Assembly (NCBI RefSeq): GCF_002269385.1
Contig: NZ_CP022957.1
Location: 4,145,001-4,209,000, forward strand
From: Maribacter cobaltidurans
GTDB taxonomy: Bacteria > Bacteroidota > Bacteroidia > Flavobacteriales > Flavobacteriaceae
Reading direction: 5' to 3'
DNA: 64,000 nucleotides
Of the stretch, positions 54,424-63,263 are shown piece after piece. A model generated the notes under the pieces. The model searched no databases. It saw only the letters and a list, made by a program, of their open reading frames with translations, and had not been told where the DNA came from. Numbering within the stretch: position 1 is the first letter of the stretch; every line of letters starts with the position of its first letter. The translations under genes and the position numbers were made by a program.

Positions 54424-54903
54424 ATGGGTAAAGTTAAATTAGACGAAATAGATCATCAAATTCTGGATATGTTGATAGACAACACCAGAACACCTTTTAC
54501 CGATATTGCCAAAAAGTTATTAATTTCCGCAGGAACTGTCCATGTGAGGGTTAAGAAAATGGAAGAAGCCGGTATCATAAAGGGTTCTTCCCTTACTTTG
54601 GATTATGTTAAACTGGGATATGCCTTTATTGCATATGTAGGAATATTTCTTGAAAAAACGCACCAGACCAAATTTGTATTGGAACGTTTGAACCAAATAC
54701 CTAACGTAACCATTGCACACATCACTACGGGAAAATTCAATATCTTCTGCAAAATTAGGGCAAAGGATACGACCCATGCCAAAAACATTATTTTTAAGAT
54801 AGATGATATTGATGGTATCAGTCGAACCGAAACCATGATTTCTTTGGAAGAAAGTTTCAATGACAAGAAAAGATTGATGCATACCATTTTCAATGAGTTG
54901 TAA
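54424..54903 (+). CDS. Lrp/AsnC-family transcriptional regulator
   Basis: A 159-aa regulator. N-terminal winged HTH (DEIDHQILDMLIDNTRTPFTDIAKKL then SAGTVHVRVKKMEEAGIIKGSSL) and a C-terminal RAM ligand domain (about 70-150, with FIAYVGIFLEK and HITTGKFNIFCKIRAKD). It probably senses an amino acid. No amino-acid gene is adjacent; alanine and proline dehydrogenase genes lie 3-5 kb away, but a link is only speculative. Confidence 0.92.
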   Translation: MGKVKLDEIDHQILDMLIDNTRTPFTDIAKKLLISAGTVHVRVKKMEEAGIIKGSSLTLDYVKLGYAFIAYVGIFLEKTHQTKFVLERLNQIPNVTIAHITTGKFNIFCKIRAKDTTHAKNIIFKIDDIDGISRTETMISLEESFNDKKRLMHTIFNEL

Positions 54904-54924
54904 TATTCATTTTATAATATTAGA

Positions 54925-54955
54925 AAGCCCAATCCATCATAGATTGGGCTTTTTT
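54925..54955 (+). terminator. Terminator after the Lrp-family gene
   Basis: A 10-bp stem AAGCCCAATC / GATTGGGCTT with a 7-nt loop, followed by T residues. Confidence 0.87.
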
Positions 54956-54981
54956 GACTAATCTTGTTAGGTGAACTAATT

Positions 54982-55497
54982 ATGAGAAAATCAGAAATAC
55001 AAAATCTTGGGGATTCCAATTTTTACAATACCTACCTGAATGCATTGGAAGACGTAAACCTTATGGATGCCCTACATGAAGGAAAAGAGTGGTTTTTGGA
55101 TTATGTAAAAGAGCTTCCCTTGGAGAAGATGGGATACTCCTATGCAGAGAACAAATGGAGCGTTGCAGAAGTTTTAATTCATATCATAGACACAGAGCGT
55201 ATTTTTCAATATCGTGCATTCCGATTTTCCAGAAAGGACGAAACTGCACTTCCTGGCTTTAATCAGGATGCCTATATTGACGAAAGTAATGGCCTTAATA
55301 GGAATAAAGAGGATATATTGGAAGAATATTTGGCCGTTCGCAATTCTACCATCACCTTATTCAAAAATCTTGGCAATGAACAATTGAAAAGGGTGGGTAT
55401 CGCCAGCGGTATTCCTTGGAGCGTGGCAGGCTTAGGCTTTGTTATAAGCGGCCACCAAAAGCATCATACCAATATCCTACTGGATAAATATCAGTAA
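54982..55497 (+). CDS. DinB family protein
   Basis: A 171-aa four-helix-bundle protein of the DinB/YfiT metal-dependent superfamily, from ATG 54982; a TTG at 54964 is the only earlier in-frame start. The histidines that form the metal triad are visible in VAEVLIHIIDTERIF and SGHQKHHTNILLDKY. Members include thiol transferases; function here unknown. Converges with the next gene, 1 bp apart. Confidence 0.85.
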   Translation: MRKSEIQNLGDSNFYNTYLNALEDVNLMDALHEGKEWFLDYVKELPLEKMGYSYAENKWSVAEVLIHIIDTERIFQYRAFRFSRKDETALPGFNQDAYIDESNGLNRNKEDILEEYLAVRNSTITLFKNLGNEQLKRVGIASGIPWSVAGLGFVISGHQKHHTNILLDKYQ

Positions 55498-55498
55498 C

Positions 55499-55837
55499 CT
55501 AATCTTGGTCCGAATATTCTTGATCTTCGGATTCATAATTCATTTCCATTTCTGGAATGATTTCTTCCTCATTATCCATAACATTTTCCGGTGTTTTACC
55601 TTCCAGTTCTTTTTCTATGGTATCCTCAAAATTGGCAATGAAATTGGAGAGACTTTTACTGATTTTCACAAGATATAGTGCGTCCTCCGTTCTAAGCTCA
55701 ACGGCCTCCACGTAATCCCCGTTACCATTTTTAAAGATAATAATGTCTTCATCGCCATAGCCATAAGGATATTTTTCAATCAATAAGGAAGCAAGATGAT
55801 GGTCCAATTTTTTGTAATCGATGAGTCGTCTAGTCAT
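55499..55837 (-). CDS. Conserved-looking hypothetical acidic protein
   Basis: A 112-aa soluble protein. The N-terminal 75 residues form a compact alpha/beta unit (TRRLIDYKKLDHHLASLLIEKYPYGYGDEDIIIF in pieces); the C-terminal about 35 residues are strongly acidic (EEEIIPEMEMNYESEDQEYSDQD). Found in this form in flavobacterial genomes near aroB, by memory; no function known. Confidence 0.65.
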   Translation of the reverse strand: MTRRLIDYKKLDHHLASLLIEKYPYGYGDEDIIIFKNGNGDYVEAVELRTEDALYLVKISKSLSNFIANFEDTIEKELEGKTPENVMDNEEEIIPEMEMNYESEDQEYSDQD

Positions 55838-55946
55838 AATAGAATAGGTTAGTTGATTATTCTTAAAATCCTGAACCTAAACTAATTATTTAATCGTTCT
55901 GTAGTTGTAAAGAGTTGTGAAATGAAAGTTTTAGTATATAAAGTTT

Positions 55947-57008
55947 TTATTCCATGTAGTATGCGAAGGCCTCATGGAACAAATCTGATGAAATGGTTAC
56001 ATCTATTTGAGTCTCACCTATCTGTTTTAACAATACAAAATTGATGTTACCATGGGAATTCTTTTTGTCATATTTTAAAAGTTCAAGGATATCCAAAATA
56101 TCCTTATCCGTAAAATCCACTTTTGGGTAATATTTCAAAAAGGTTGATTTTATATTCACTAATGCATCCTTGGCTAATCCCGTTAGTTTGTAGGACAGAT
56201 ACCCTTCGGTAATCATCCCAATGGCGATAGCTTCTCCGTGCAATAGGGTTTCTTTGCTTTCATTTTCCAAGAAATAGGATTCGATTGCGTGCCCTAATGT
56301 GTGTCCGTAGTTTAATATTTTTCTGATATTCTGTTCAGTGGGGTCCTGTAATACCACCTCGTTCTTAAGGGCAACGGAAGGCCTTATATGATGTTTTATT
56401 TCGTTGAGGGAACTTACTTTTTTTAAAGACTCCCAATACCCTGCATTTTTAATAAGGCCATGCTTGAGCATTTCAGCAAAACCACTTGTTATTTGCCGCT
56501 CATTCAGCGTTTCTAGAAAATCTGAAACAATCAAAACCATTTCTGGCTGATTGATTACCCCAATCTGATTTTTTAAAGGGCCCAAGTCCACGCCGGTCTT
56601 ACCTCCAACGGAAGCGTCTACCATGGACAATAGGGTAGTGGGAACGTTTATAAAGTTAATCCCCCTTTTAAAGGTAGAGGCTACAAATCCACCAAGGTCG
56701 GTAAGAACCCCACCGCCTAGGTTGATCATAAGACTTTTTCGGTCGGCACCAAGTTCAGATAAGGCCTCCCAGACCCCAACACAAGTTTCTATAGTCTTAT
56801 TGACTTCACCCGATTCTATTTCAATGATTTCAAAAGTATACTCACCTTCAATTTCAGACATGAATTGAGGAAGGCACAATTCATGGGTGTTTTCATCCAC
56901 CAAAATAAAAATCGTGGAATAATTTTGGGAGTTTAAGTGGGAATTTAGTGCCTCAAATGCTCTATTTTCAAAATGAACGGCATATGAATCTGATACAATG
57001 GACTGCAT
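55947..57008 (-). CDS. aroB: 3-dehydroquinate synthase AroB
   Basis: A 353-aa NAD- and zinc-dependent enzyme that converts DAHP to 3-dehydroquinate in the shikimate pathway. NAD-binding GGGVLTDLGGFVAST, substrate-binding KTGVDLGPLKNQIG, and zinc ligands in ILNYGHTLGHAIES and LLHGEAIAIGM are visible. Full length. Monocistronic. Confidence 0.95.
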   Translation of the reverse strand: MQSIVSDSYAVHFENRAFEALNSHLNSQNYSTIFILVDENTHELCLPQFMSEIEGEYTFEIIEIESGEVNKTIETCVGVWEALSELGADRKSLMINLGGGVLTDLGGFVASTFKRGINFINVPTTLLSMVDASVGGKTGVDLGPLKNQIGVINQPEMVLIVSDFLETLNERQITSGFAEMLKHGLIKNAGYWESLKKVSSLNEIKHHIRPSVALKNEVVLQDPTEQNIRKILNYGHTLGHAIESYFLENESKETLLHGEAIAIGMITEGYLSYKLTGLAKDALVNIKSTFLKYYPKVDFTDKDILDILELLKYDKKNSHGNINFVLLKQIGETQIDVTISSDLFHEAFAYYME

Positions 57009-57127
57009 GGAATCGGAATTATGAATAGACCAAAAAACTTTAATTTAAGAGCGCAAAATAAGGGTTATTTTAATGAATAGAATAGAAAACCTGTGTTTAT
57101 CTTTGAAGCCCAAATAAATGATTGCAT

Positions 57128-58294
57128 ATGGATGCTATTTTTGAGAATACGGCAACCGCATTTTCTCTCAAAACCGATTCAGAACTGGAAAGAGCCTATT
57201 TTCTTTTTAAGATGATTGCCAACGAACCCTTGGTAAAAATCGGAACGGCAATGACCAATTTCGCCATAAAGGCACACCTTCCCGTAGAGGGTCTAATAAG
57301 GGCAACGGTTTTTGATCATTTCTGTGGCGGAGTCAATGAGGAGGATTGTATGCCGGTCGTGGATAAAATGTTTGAAAAGGGAGTTTGTTCCGTTTTGGAT
57401 TACTCTGTAGAGGGCAAAGACGAAGAAGATCCCTTGGACAATGCGACGGAGATGATTTTGAAAATTTTAGATTTTGTGAAGGAGAAGGATGCTATTCCTT
57501 TTGCGGTCTTTAAACCATCCGGTTTTGGGCGGTTTGCCCTGTATCAGAAAATAAGCGAAGGAAAAAAATTGAGCGAAAAAGAGGAGGCAGAATGGCAAAG
57601 GGTTGTCAATAGATTCGATAAAGTATGTAAAAAGGCACACGACTTGGATGTTTCCCTATTGGTAGATGGAGAGGAAAGCTGGATGCAGGATGCTGCGGAT
57701 TGTTTGGTGGAGGACATGATGCGCAAGTACAATAAAAAGAAAGCTATAGTCTTTAATACGTTACAAACCTATAGATGGGATAGGCTGCCATATCTTAAAA
57801 AATTGCACGAAAGTGCGTTGGCCGAAGGTTTTAAAATCGGTATTAAAGTAGTCAGGGGTGCATATATGGAAAAAGAGAATGAACGTGCCAAGGAAAAGGG
57901 CTATCCCAGTCCTATTTGTGAATCCAAGGCTGCTACAGATGATAATTTTGACACCACCATTGCTTACATGGTTGAAAATTTGGAAACGATGGCCATTTTT
58001 TCCGGCACGCATAATGAAAACAGTTGCTACAAGTTGATGCAACTAATGAAGGAAAAAGGCGTTGAAAATAACCATGAAAATATTTGGTTTGGGCAACTTT
58101 ATGGGATGAGCGACCATATCTCATTTAATCTAGCTGCCCATGGGTATAATGTAGCCAAATATTTGCCTTTTGGACCAGTAAGGGATGTAATGCCTTATTT
58201 GATAAGGAGGGCGGAAGAAAATACCTCGGTGGCCGGGCAGACAAGCAGGGAGCTTTCCTTGCTGAAAAAGGAGCGTAAACGTAGGAAAATATAA
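57128..58294 (+). CDS. Proline dehydrogenase
   Basis: A 388-aa FAD-dependent enzyme from ATG 57128; an earlier TTG at 57122 is less likely. It is the single-domain ProDH form, oxidising proline to pyrroline-5-carboxylate with electrons to quinone. The barrel residues LLVDGEESWMQDA, FNTLQTYRWDRLPYLK, KVVRGAYMEKEN and the C-terminal YLPFGPVRDVMPYLIRRAEEN (in pieces) are characteristic. It lies convergent with the small membrane gene that follows. Confidence 0.93.
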   Translation: MDAIFENTATAFSLKTDSELERAYFLFKMIANEPLVKIGTAMTNFAIKAHLPVEGLIRATVFDHFCGGVNEEDCMPVVDKMFEKGVCSVLDYSVEGKDEEDPLDNATEMILKILDFVKEKDAIPFAVFKPSGFGRFALYQKISEGKKLSEKEEAEWQRVVNRFDKVCKKAHDLDVSLLVDGEESWMQDAADCLVEDMMRKYNKKKAIVFNTLQTYRWDRLPYLKKLHESALAEGFKIGIKVVRGAYMEKENERAKEKGYPSPICESKAATDDNFDTTIAYMVENLETMAIFSGTHNENSCYKLMQLMKEKGVENNHENIWFGQLYGMSDHISFNLAAHGYNVAKYLPFGPVRDVMPYLIRRAEENTSVAGQTSRELSLLKKERKRRKI

Positions 58295-58678
58295 TTATTG
58301 AATAGTGACCGATTCAATACTGGCTTTATCGGGACAGTTTTTTACCCAAGCCGCTAGTTTTTGGTCTTTCTGGTTCCCTTGGATTAAATAGGTTTTGCAG
58401 GGATTGGATTTGGTATCGCTCTCTGAAAAATCTACAATCCCTTCATTTAAAACGAAAACAATATCCAGGGAATCCAATTCACTGTTTGCCAATTGTCGTT
58501 GTACGTTATCCGAATAATACATGGGCTTGGATCGAATGTCCTTTAAGGTCCTACAATTGGGAAAATAACAAAAGGATACTCCGGTCTCGTCCGATTTTTT
58601 TCTTAGGAAATAGGCCAAAAAAATGATACCAATGGAAAATCCGCCCAAATAAAAGCCCAAACGCTTGAAAAAACTCAT
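58295..58678 (-). CDS. Small membrane-anchored hypothetical protein
   Basis: A 127-aa protein with one N-terminal transmembrane helix (about 5-25) and a soluble domain with paired Cys (SFCYFPNCR, CKTYLI, NCPDKA). It may be a DUF4258-like family member, but this is uncertain. The gene abuts the proline dehydrogenase stop and is 71 bp from the alanine dehydrogenase stop, on the same strand as the latter. Confidence 0.6.
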   Translation of the reverse strand: MSFFKRLGFYLGGFSIGIIFLAYFLRKKSDETGVSFCYFPNCRTLKDIRSKPMYYSDNVQRQLANSELDSLDIVFVLNEGIVDFSESDTKSNPCKTYLIQGNQKDQKLAAWVKNCPDKASIESVTIQ

Positions 58679-58749
58679 TGTAATTGATAAAAATTGAAAC
58701 CGCTAAATTATAGGTTTCTTACGGATACTGAAAGTTGGCTCAAGTAATT

Positions 58750-59949
58750 CTAGAAAATTAAAAAATTAATATCGCTATATGATAGGTCGAACCAATCACC
58801 GACTGTCCTATTGGTAAGGATACCATGATACATGTACAGACCGTTACGTAAGCCTTTGTCAAACCTCAAGGAATTTTCCAATCCTCCATCTTCACCTATC
58901 TTTAAAAGATAAGGGGTAAAAATATTACTGATGGAAACCGATGCTGTTTTGGGGTATCGTGATGGAATATTGGGTACTCCGTAATGAAGCACACCGGATT
59001 TCTCTATAGTGGGTTTATTATGGTTGGTAATTTCGCTGGTTTCAAAACAGCCACCAGTGTCTATACTTACATCAATGATTACGGCACCCTTCTTCATATG
59101 TTCCACCATGGTACTTGATACGATTACGGGGGACCTTCCTTTGCCACGAGTAGCACCAATGGCCACATCACATCGTTTTAAGGCTTTTAAAAGATTTTTG
59201 GGTTGAATGGTAGAAGTATAAACTGTTTGTTTAAGATTGGTCTGAATATTTCGAAGCCTCGTTATGGAATTGTCAAAAATCTTAACGTTGGCCCCAAGAC
59301 CAATGGCCGACCGTGCCGCATATTCCCCCACAGTTCCGGCACCAATAATGACCACTTCAGCAGGGGGAACACCGCTAATGTTCCCGAACATTAAACCGTT
59401 TCCTTTATTCGTCGCGGCCATTAATTCAGCTGCGATTAAAACGGAAGCCGTTCCTGCAATCTCGCTTAACGACCTTACTGCAGGGTATTTACCGTCCTCA
59501 TCACGAATATATTCAAAAGCTATGGCCGTAATTCTTTTTTTGGCCAATTCCTCAAAATAGCTTTTATCCTGGGTTTTTATTTGTAAAGCAGAAATTACCG
59601 TTGTCTGTGGGTGTATCATGGCAATTTCTGAAAGGGTGGGGGGCTCCACTTTTAAAAGTAAGGGGCAAGAGAACACTTTTTTGGTGTCCCTTGTAATTTC
59701 TCCTCCGGCATCGGTGTAATCCTTGTCCGAAAAGTTGGCCCCTTCACCAGCACCCGATTCGATAAGGACCCTGTGTCCGTTGGATGTGATGGCGTTGATT
59801 GCATCCGGGGTAAGACAAATTCTCTTTTCCTGATATTGGTTTTCCTTGGGAATACCAATAAAGAGTTCTCCCTTTTGTTTAAAGACTTCAAGAGTTTCTT
59901 CCTGTGGTATAAGTTGTTGTTTACTAAAGGGTGAGCTTGGTTGGTTCAT
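58750..59949 (-). CDS. ald: Alanine dehydrogenase
   Basis: A 399-aa NAD-dependent enzyme of the AlaDH/PNT family. The N-terminal substrate domain has GIPKENQYQEKRICLTPDAI and VLIESGAGEGANFSD; the nucleotide domain has VVIIGAGTVGEYAARSAIGLGANVKIFDN (in pieces). The C-terminal VSIDTGGCFETSEITNH and LHYGVPNIPSRYPKTAS are typical of the family. It oxidises L-alanine to pyruvate and ammonia or works in reverse. Transhydrogenase PntA is excluded by the absence of membrane helices. Confidence 0.88.
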   Translation of the reverse strand: MNQPSSPFSKQQLIPQEETLEVFKQKGELFIGIPKENQYQEKRICLTPDAINAITSNGHRVLIESGAGEGANFSDKDYTDAGGEITRDTKKVFSCPLLLKVEPPTLSEIAMIHPQTTVISALQIKTQDKSYFEELAKKRITAIAFEYIRDEDGKYPAVRSLSEIAGTASVLIAAELMAATNKGNGLMFGNISGVPPAEVVIIGAGTVGEYAARSAIGLGANVKIFDNSITRLRNIQTNLKQTVYTSTIQPKNLLKALKRCDVAIGATRGKGRSPVIVSSTMVEHMKKGAVIIDVSIDTGGCFETSEITNHNKPTIEKSGVLHYGVPNIPSRYPKTASVSISNIFTPYLLKIGEDGGLENSLRFDKGLRNGLYMYHGILTNRTVGDWFDLSYSDINFLIF

Positions 59950-60045
59950 ACAAAGATTTTCTAAAAAAAGTATTTTTAGTCCTAAACCAAATGTACAATT
60001 TTTAGATAAATGAAGTCCTCAATTTTAAGTTGGAATAGTTCCTGT

Positions 60046-60711
60046 TTAAAACTTAAAGTTAAACCAGTTTTGAAGCTTATCCTGAAATAATTTAAGCCCC
60101 TGTTCAATATTGTTAGTGGAAAGTTTACGGTCTATTTCTTCAGAAATAGATTTAGGTTTAAGTTCTTCATCCAATTCACTTTTCTTGTTTGAGGTTGTTG
60201 AGGAAAAGCCATGGGATTCATTTTCCTTCTTAATTTCTTCTAGTTCAGCTTCCATAGCCTCTAAATCAATTCCATGGACATATTTGTCGTATAGCTTGAT
60301 TCTTATAAAATAAACAAAGGGAATTACAATCATACAAATTGGGAGAAGCCATAATAAATTCGCAGTATCAACAGTATCATCATTTACAAAGGCTACTTCA
60401 AAGATTTGAAAAGCATACATGGCAATTGGAATCAAAATAATATGATACCACCAATTTTTTGCCGTTAAAAACCATAATACAAGTAAGTAAAGAGGAACAA
60501 CCTTGCTAGTTAGAAACCACAAGTAGGTTGAAGCATCCTCGAATCCTCGTGTAGAAATTTCGAAACCAAATACGTGCCCAACACCATTTTCATCAAGAGG
60601 CACATACTCATAAATTTTATATAAGAAGGGAGAAAGGGCTATAAAAAAAACTAATATTGTCTCTAAATAAATTTTCTTTTTAGCTTTCCTTTTTCTTGTC
60701 CTCGATACCAT
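60046..60711 (-). CDS. Hypothetical membrane protein with coiled-coil tail
   Basis: A 221-aa protein with four predicted helices in the first 140 residues (for example ILVFFIALSPFLYKIYEY, FLTSKVVPLYLLVLWFL, IILIPIAMYAFQIF, LLWLLPICMIVIPFVYFI) and a charged C-terminal tail (MEAELEEIKKENESHG). No family recognised. The leading basic stretch RTRKRKAKKK is cytoplasmic. Monocistronic. Confidence 0.65.
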   Translation of the reverse strand: MVSRTRKRKAKKKIYLETILVFFIALSPFLYKIYEYVPLDENGVGHVFGFEISTRGFEDASTYLWFLTSKVVPLYLLVLWFLTAKNWWYHIILIPIAMYAFQIFEVAFVNDDTVDTANLLWLLPICMIVIPFVYFIRIKLYDKYVHGIDLEAMEAELEEIKKENESHGFSSTTSNKKSELDEELKPKSISEEIDRKLSTNNIEQGLKLFQDKLQNWFNFKF

Positions 60712-60773
60712 TTTTCCGCTATATTATAATGTGCTAACGAGAAAATGAGATTTATAGTATAACTTTAAACGAT

Positions 60774-60800
60774 AAAAAAAGGGTGGAAAATCCACCCTTT
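60774..60800 (-). terminator. Terminator of the 44-aa ORF (reverse strand)
   Basis: Stem AAAGGGTGGA / TCCACCCTTT with a 3-nt loop, followed on the reverse strand by a run of T. It lies 24 bp beyond the small ORF stop. Confidence 0.85.
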
Positions 60801-60823
60801 GTAATGTTAACTTAAGAAATAAA

Positions 60824-60958
60824 TTAAATTTTATGTTTAATTTTTCTTTTCTCGATACCCAACTGTTGGTCGCTATCAACCGTTATAATTGGCGCGGCCA
60901 TGGCGAATAAAAAAATACCTAAAGCTAAAGAGGCCAAAAAAGTTCTTTTGTTTTTCAT
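60824..60958 (-). CDS. 44-aa secreted or membrane-anchored small protein
   Basis: A short frame from ATG 60958, not a shadow of another gene. It begins MKNKRTFLASLALGIFLFAMAAP, a typical signal or anchor helix, then ITVDSDQQLGIEKRKIKHKI. A terminator follows closely, supporting expression as its own unit. Similar very small secreted peptides occur in flavobacteria; function unknown. Confidence 0.6.
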   Translation of the reverse strand: MKNKRTFLASLALGIFLFAMAAPIITVDSDQQLGIEKRKIKHKI

Positions 60959-61177
60959 TTTCACTAGGGGTTTTTAGTTAGTACTACACTTGTTCTAGTG
61001 CAAACGTAAGAAATAATGGACAAAAAAAATGTTTTTAAACGTTAAAATTGTGTATTTCAACGTAAAAAAATAGCATTTTATCGATTTCTGTGTATTTCAT
61101 CGAAAAATTACAATAAAAAGCATAACGAAACGATGTGAATTCTATTTTAGAACAGAGGTAATTGTAAGTGAAATTTG

Positions 61178-61588
61178 CTAAATCGTTGAAATTCTTCTGG
61201 TTGTACTATCCAGAATTTCAATTTTTAAAGTCACTAAGTTCTCCGGAAGTAAAGAGGGGATTTTTTCCGGCCATTCCATAAAAATATAGGCATCGGTGTT
61301 AAAATAATCTTCCAACCCGAAATCCAAGGCTTCCATCTCGTCCTCTAATCGATAAAAATCAAAATGGTAGGCGATAAGATTCCCCTCACGATCGGCATAT
61401 TCATTGACCAATCCAAATGTGGGACTGCTAACTTCGTCGACTCCCCCCAATTCTTTAACCAAAGTTTTGATTAAAGTTGTTTTTCCAGCCCCCATTGGGG
61501 CGTAGAAAGCGAAAAATTTTGAATGGGAATTCTCAAGTATTATTTTGGCAACGTTTTGAATGTCATTTTCGGCATAAACCAGTTCCAT
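61178..61588 (-). CDS. tsaE: tRNA threonylcarbamoyladenosine biosynthesis ATPase TsaE
   Basis: A 136-aa P-loop ATPase needed with TsaBCD for t6A37 modification of ANN-decoding tRNAs. The Walker A motif is APMGAGKTTLIK, and the conserved SSPTFGLVNEY and HFDFYRLEDE and FMEWPEKIPSLLP motifs are present. Length is slightly short of E. coli TsaE (153 aa) but normal for Bacteroidota. It is 9 bp downstream of porX. Confidence 0.94.
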   Translation of the reverse strand: MELVYAENDIQNVAKIILENSHSKFFAFYAPMGAGKTTLIKTLVKELGGVDEVSSPTFGLVNEYADREGNLIAYHFDFYRLEDEMEALDFGLEDYFNTDAYIFMEWPEKIPSLLPENLVTLKIEILDSTTRRISTI

Positions 61589-61597
61589 AGTGCAAAG

Positions 61598-63142
61598 TTA
61601 TTTTGCCTCCAAAACTACAAAAGGCACAATCATTTCTTCCAAAGAAACACCTCCATGTTGATAGGTATTTCTGTAATAGCCCACGTAATGGTTGTAATTA
61701 TTGGGGTAGGCAAAGAACAGATCGTTCTTGGCAAAAATATAAGAACTGCTCACATTGATGTTGGGAAGAAAAATTTTACTGGGATCCCTCGCAGCAAAAA
61801 CATCCTTTTCCTCATAACTTAAACTTCTCCCGGTCTTATACCTTAAATTTAAGCTGGTGTCCCGGTCCCCAATAACCTTTGATGGGGATTTAACATTGAT
61901 AGTGCCATGATCGGTGGTAATTATCAGTTTCATCCCCAATTGTTGGGCTTGCTGAATAATTTCCAATAAAGGGGAATTCTTGAACCAACTTTGGGTAAGT
62001 GATCGGTATGCCTTGTCATTGGAAGCCAATTCCTTAATAACCTCCATCTCCGTTTTGGAGTGGGAGAGCATATCCACAAAATTGTAAACGATTACTGTAA
62101 GGTCATTGTCCTTTTGAGATTTAAAATTTTGTGATAAATGCTTTCCTTGTTTTAGGCTGCTTATTTTGTGGTATTCCCATTTTAAATCTAACCCTAATCT
62201 TTTTAGCTGTTCCCCTAAAAACTTATCTTCAAAAAGATTTTTACCTCCGTCATCGGTATCATTCTTCCACCATTCTGGATATTTCTTTTCCATATCCAAA
62301 GGGGTAAGTCCAGAGAAAATGGCATTTCGGGCATATTGTGTGGCTGTAGGCAAAATACTGAAGTACGATTTTTCTTTGGTCTTTTTGTAAAAGGAGCTTA
62401 CCGTGTCCTCAAAGGAATACCATTGGTCATATCTTAAATTGTCTACAACGACCAACAATGTTTTTTCCTCTTTTATTTCAGGGGTAATCCAGTTTTTAAA
62501 AAGGGTGTGCGATAGTATTGGGGCATCACCACCGTTGAACCAATCTTCATAATTTTTGTCCACAAACTTGCCAAATTGGTTGTTGGCTTCCACTTTTTGG
62601 GATTCTAATATTTCGAACATACCGCTATCCTCGATCTGCTCCAGTTGAAGCTCCCAGTAAATCAACTTCTTGTATAATTCTGTCCATTCCTCATAGGAAT
62701 TGACCATGGACATGTTCATGGCAATTTTCCGAAACTCCTGTTGGTAGCTACTGGTCGTTTTTTCCGAAACCAATCTGGAATGGTCCAGACTTTTTTTAAG
62801 GGATAACAGAATCTGATTGGGATTTACCGGTTTTATCAAATAATCGGCAATCTTGGAACCTATGGCTTCCTCCATAATAAACTCCTCTTCACTCTTGGTA
62901 ATCATCACAACCGGGAGAGAGGAGTCTATTACCTTTATTTCGCTCAAGGTTTCCAACCCGGAAATTCCAGGCATGTTTTCGTCCAGGAACACAATATCTA
63001 CCCTAGTCTTTTCCAGTTCTTCCAAAGCCTCCTGTCCGCTTTGGCAGGTGATAACTTCGTAGTTTTTATTTTGAAGGAAGAGAATGTGTGGTTTTAAAAG
63101 GTCCACTTCATCATCTACCCATAGAATTTTTATTTTGTTCAT
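61598..63142 (-). CDS. porX: PorX, response regulator with PglZ/alkaline-phosphatase-like domain
   Basis: A 514-aa response regulator. The receiver domain (about 1-120) has acidic Asp10/Asp11, phosphoacceptor Asp54 (IVFLDENMPG), and the conserved Thr/Lys (VVMITKSEEE). The linker helices lead to a PglZ-type alkaline-phosphatase-superfamily domain (about 210-514), with metal-binding residues in VVDNLRYDQW, VDMLSHSKTE and ITTDHGTINV. PorX partners with PorY and controls type IX secretion and gliding in Bacteroidota; the PglZ domain acts as a phosphodiesterase. Typical neighbour of tsaE. Confidence 0.92.
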   Translation of the reverse strand: MNKIKILWVDDEVDLLKPHILFLQNKNYEVITCQSGQEALEELEKTRVDIVFLDENMPGISGLETLSEIKVIDSSLPVVMITKSEEEFIMEEAIGSKIADYLIKPVNPNQILLSLKKSLDHSRLVSEKTTSSYQQEFRKIAMNMSMVNSYEEWTELYKKLIYWELQLEQIEDSGMFEILESQKVEANNQFGKFVDKNYEDWFNGGDAPILSHTLFKNWITPEIKEEKTLLVVVDNLRYDQWYSFEDTVSSFYKKTKEKSYFSILPTATQYARNAIFSGLTPLDMEKKYPEWWKNDTDDGGKNLFEDKFLGEQLKRLGLDLKWEYHKISSLKQGKHLSQNFKSQKDNDLTVIVYNFVDMLSHSKTEMEVIKELASNDKAYRSLTQSWFKNSPLLEIIQQAQQLGMKLIITTDHGTINVKSPSKVIGDRDTSLNLRYKTGRSLSYEEKDVFAARDPSKIFLPNINVSSSYIFAKNDLFFAYPNNYNHYVGYYRNTYQHGGVSLEEMIVPFVVLEAK

Positions 63143-63263
63143 TCAATCGTTTTAATCGATTTTGTCATTTGACATTTGCCCCGATTCCTAGTGATAATTC
63201 AAACAAGGCGGTGTTGTTACATTTAACTAACTTTGAAAAATATATCAAACTTCCTAGGATTTA

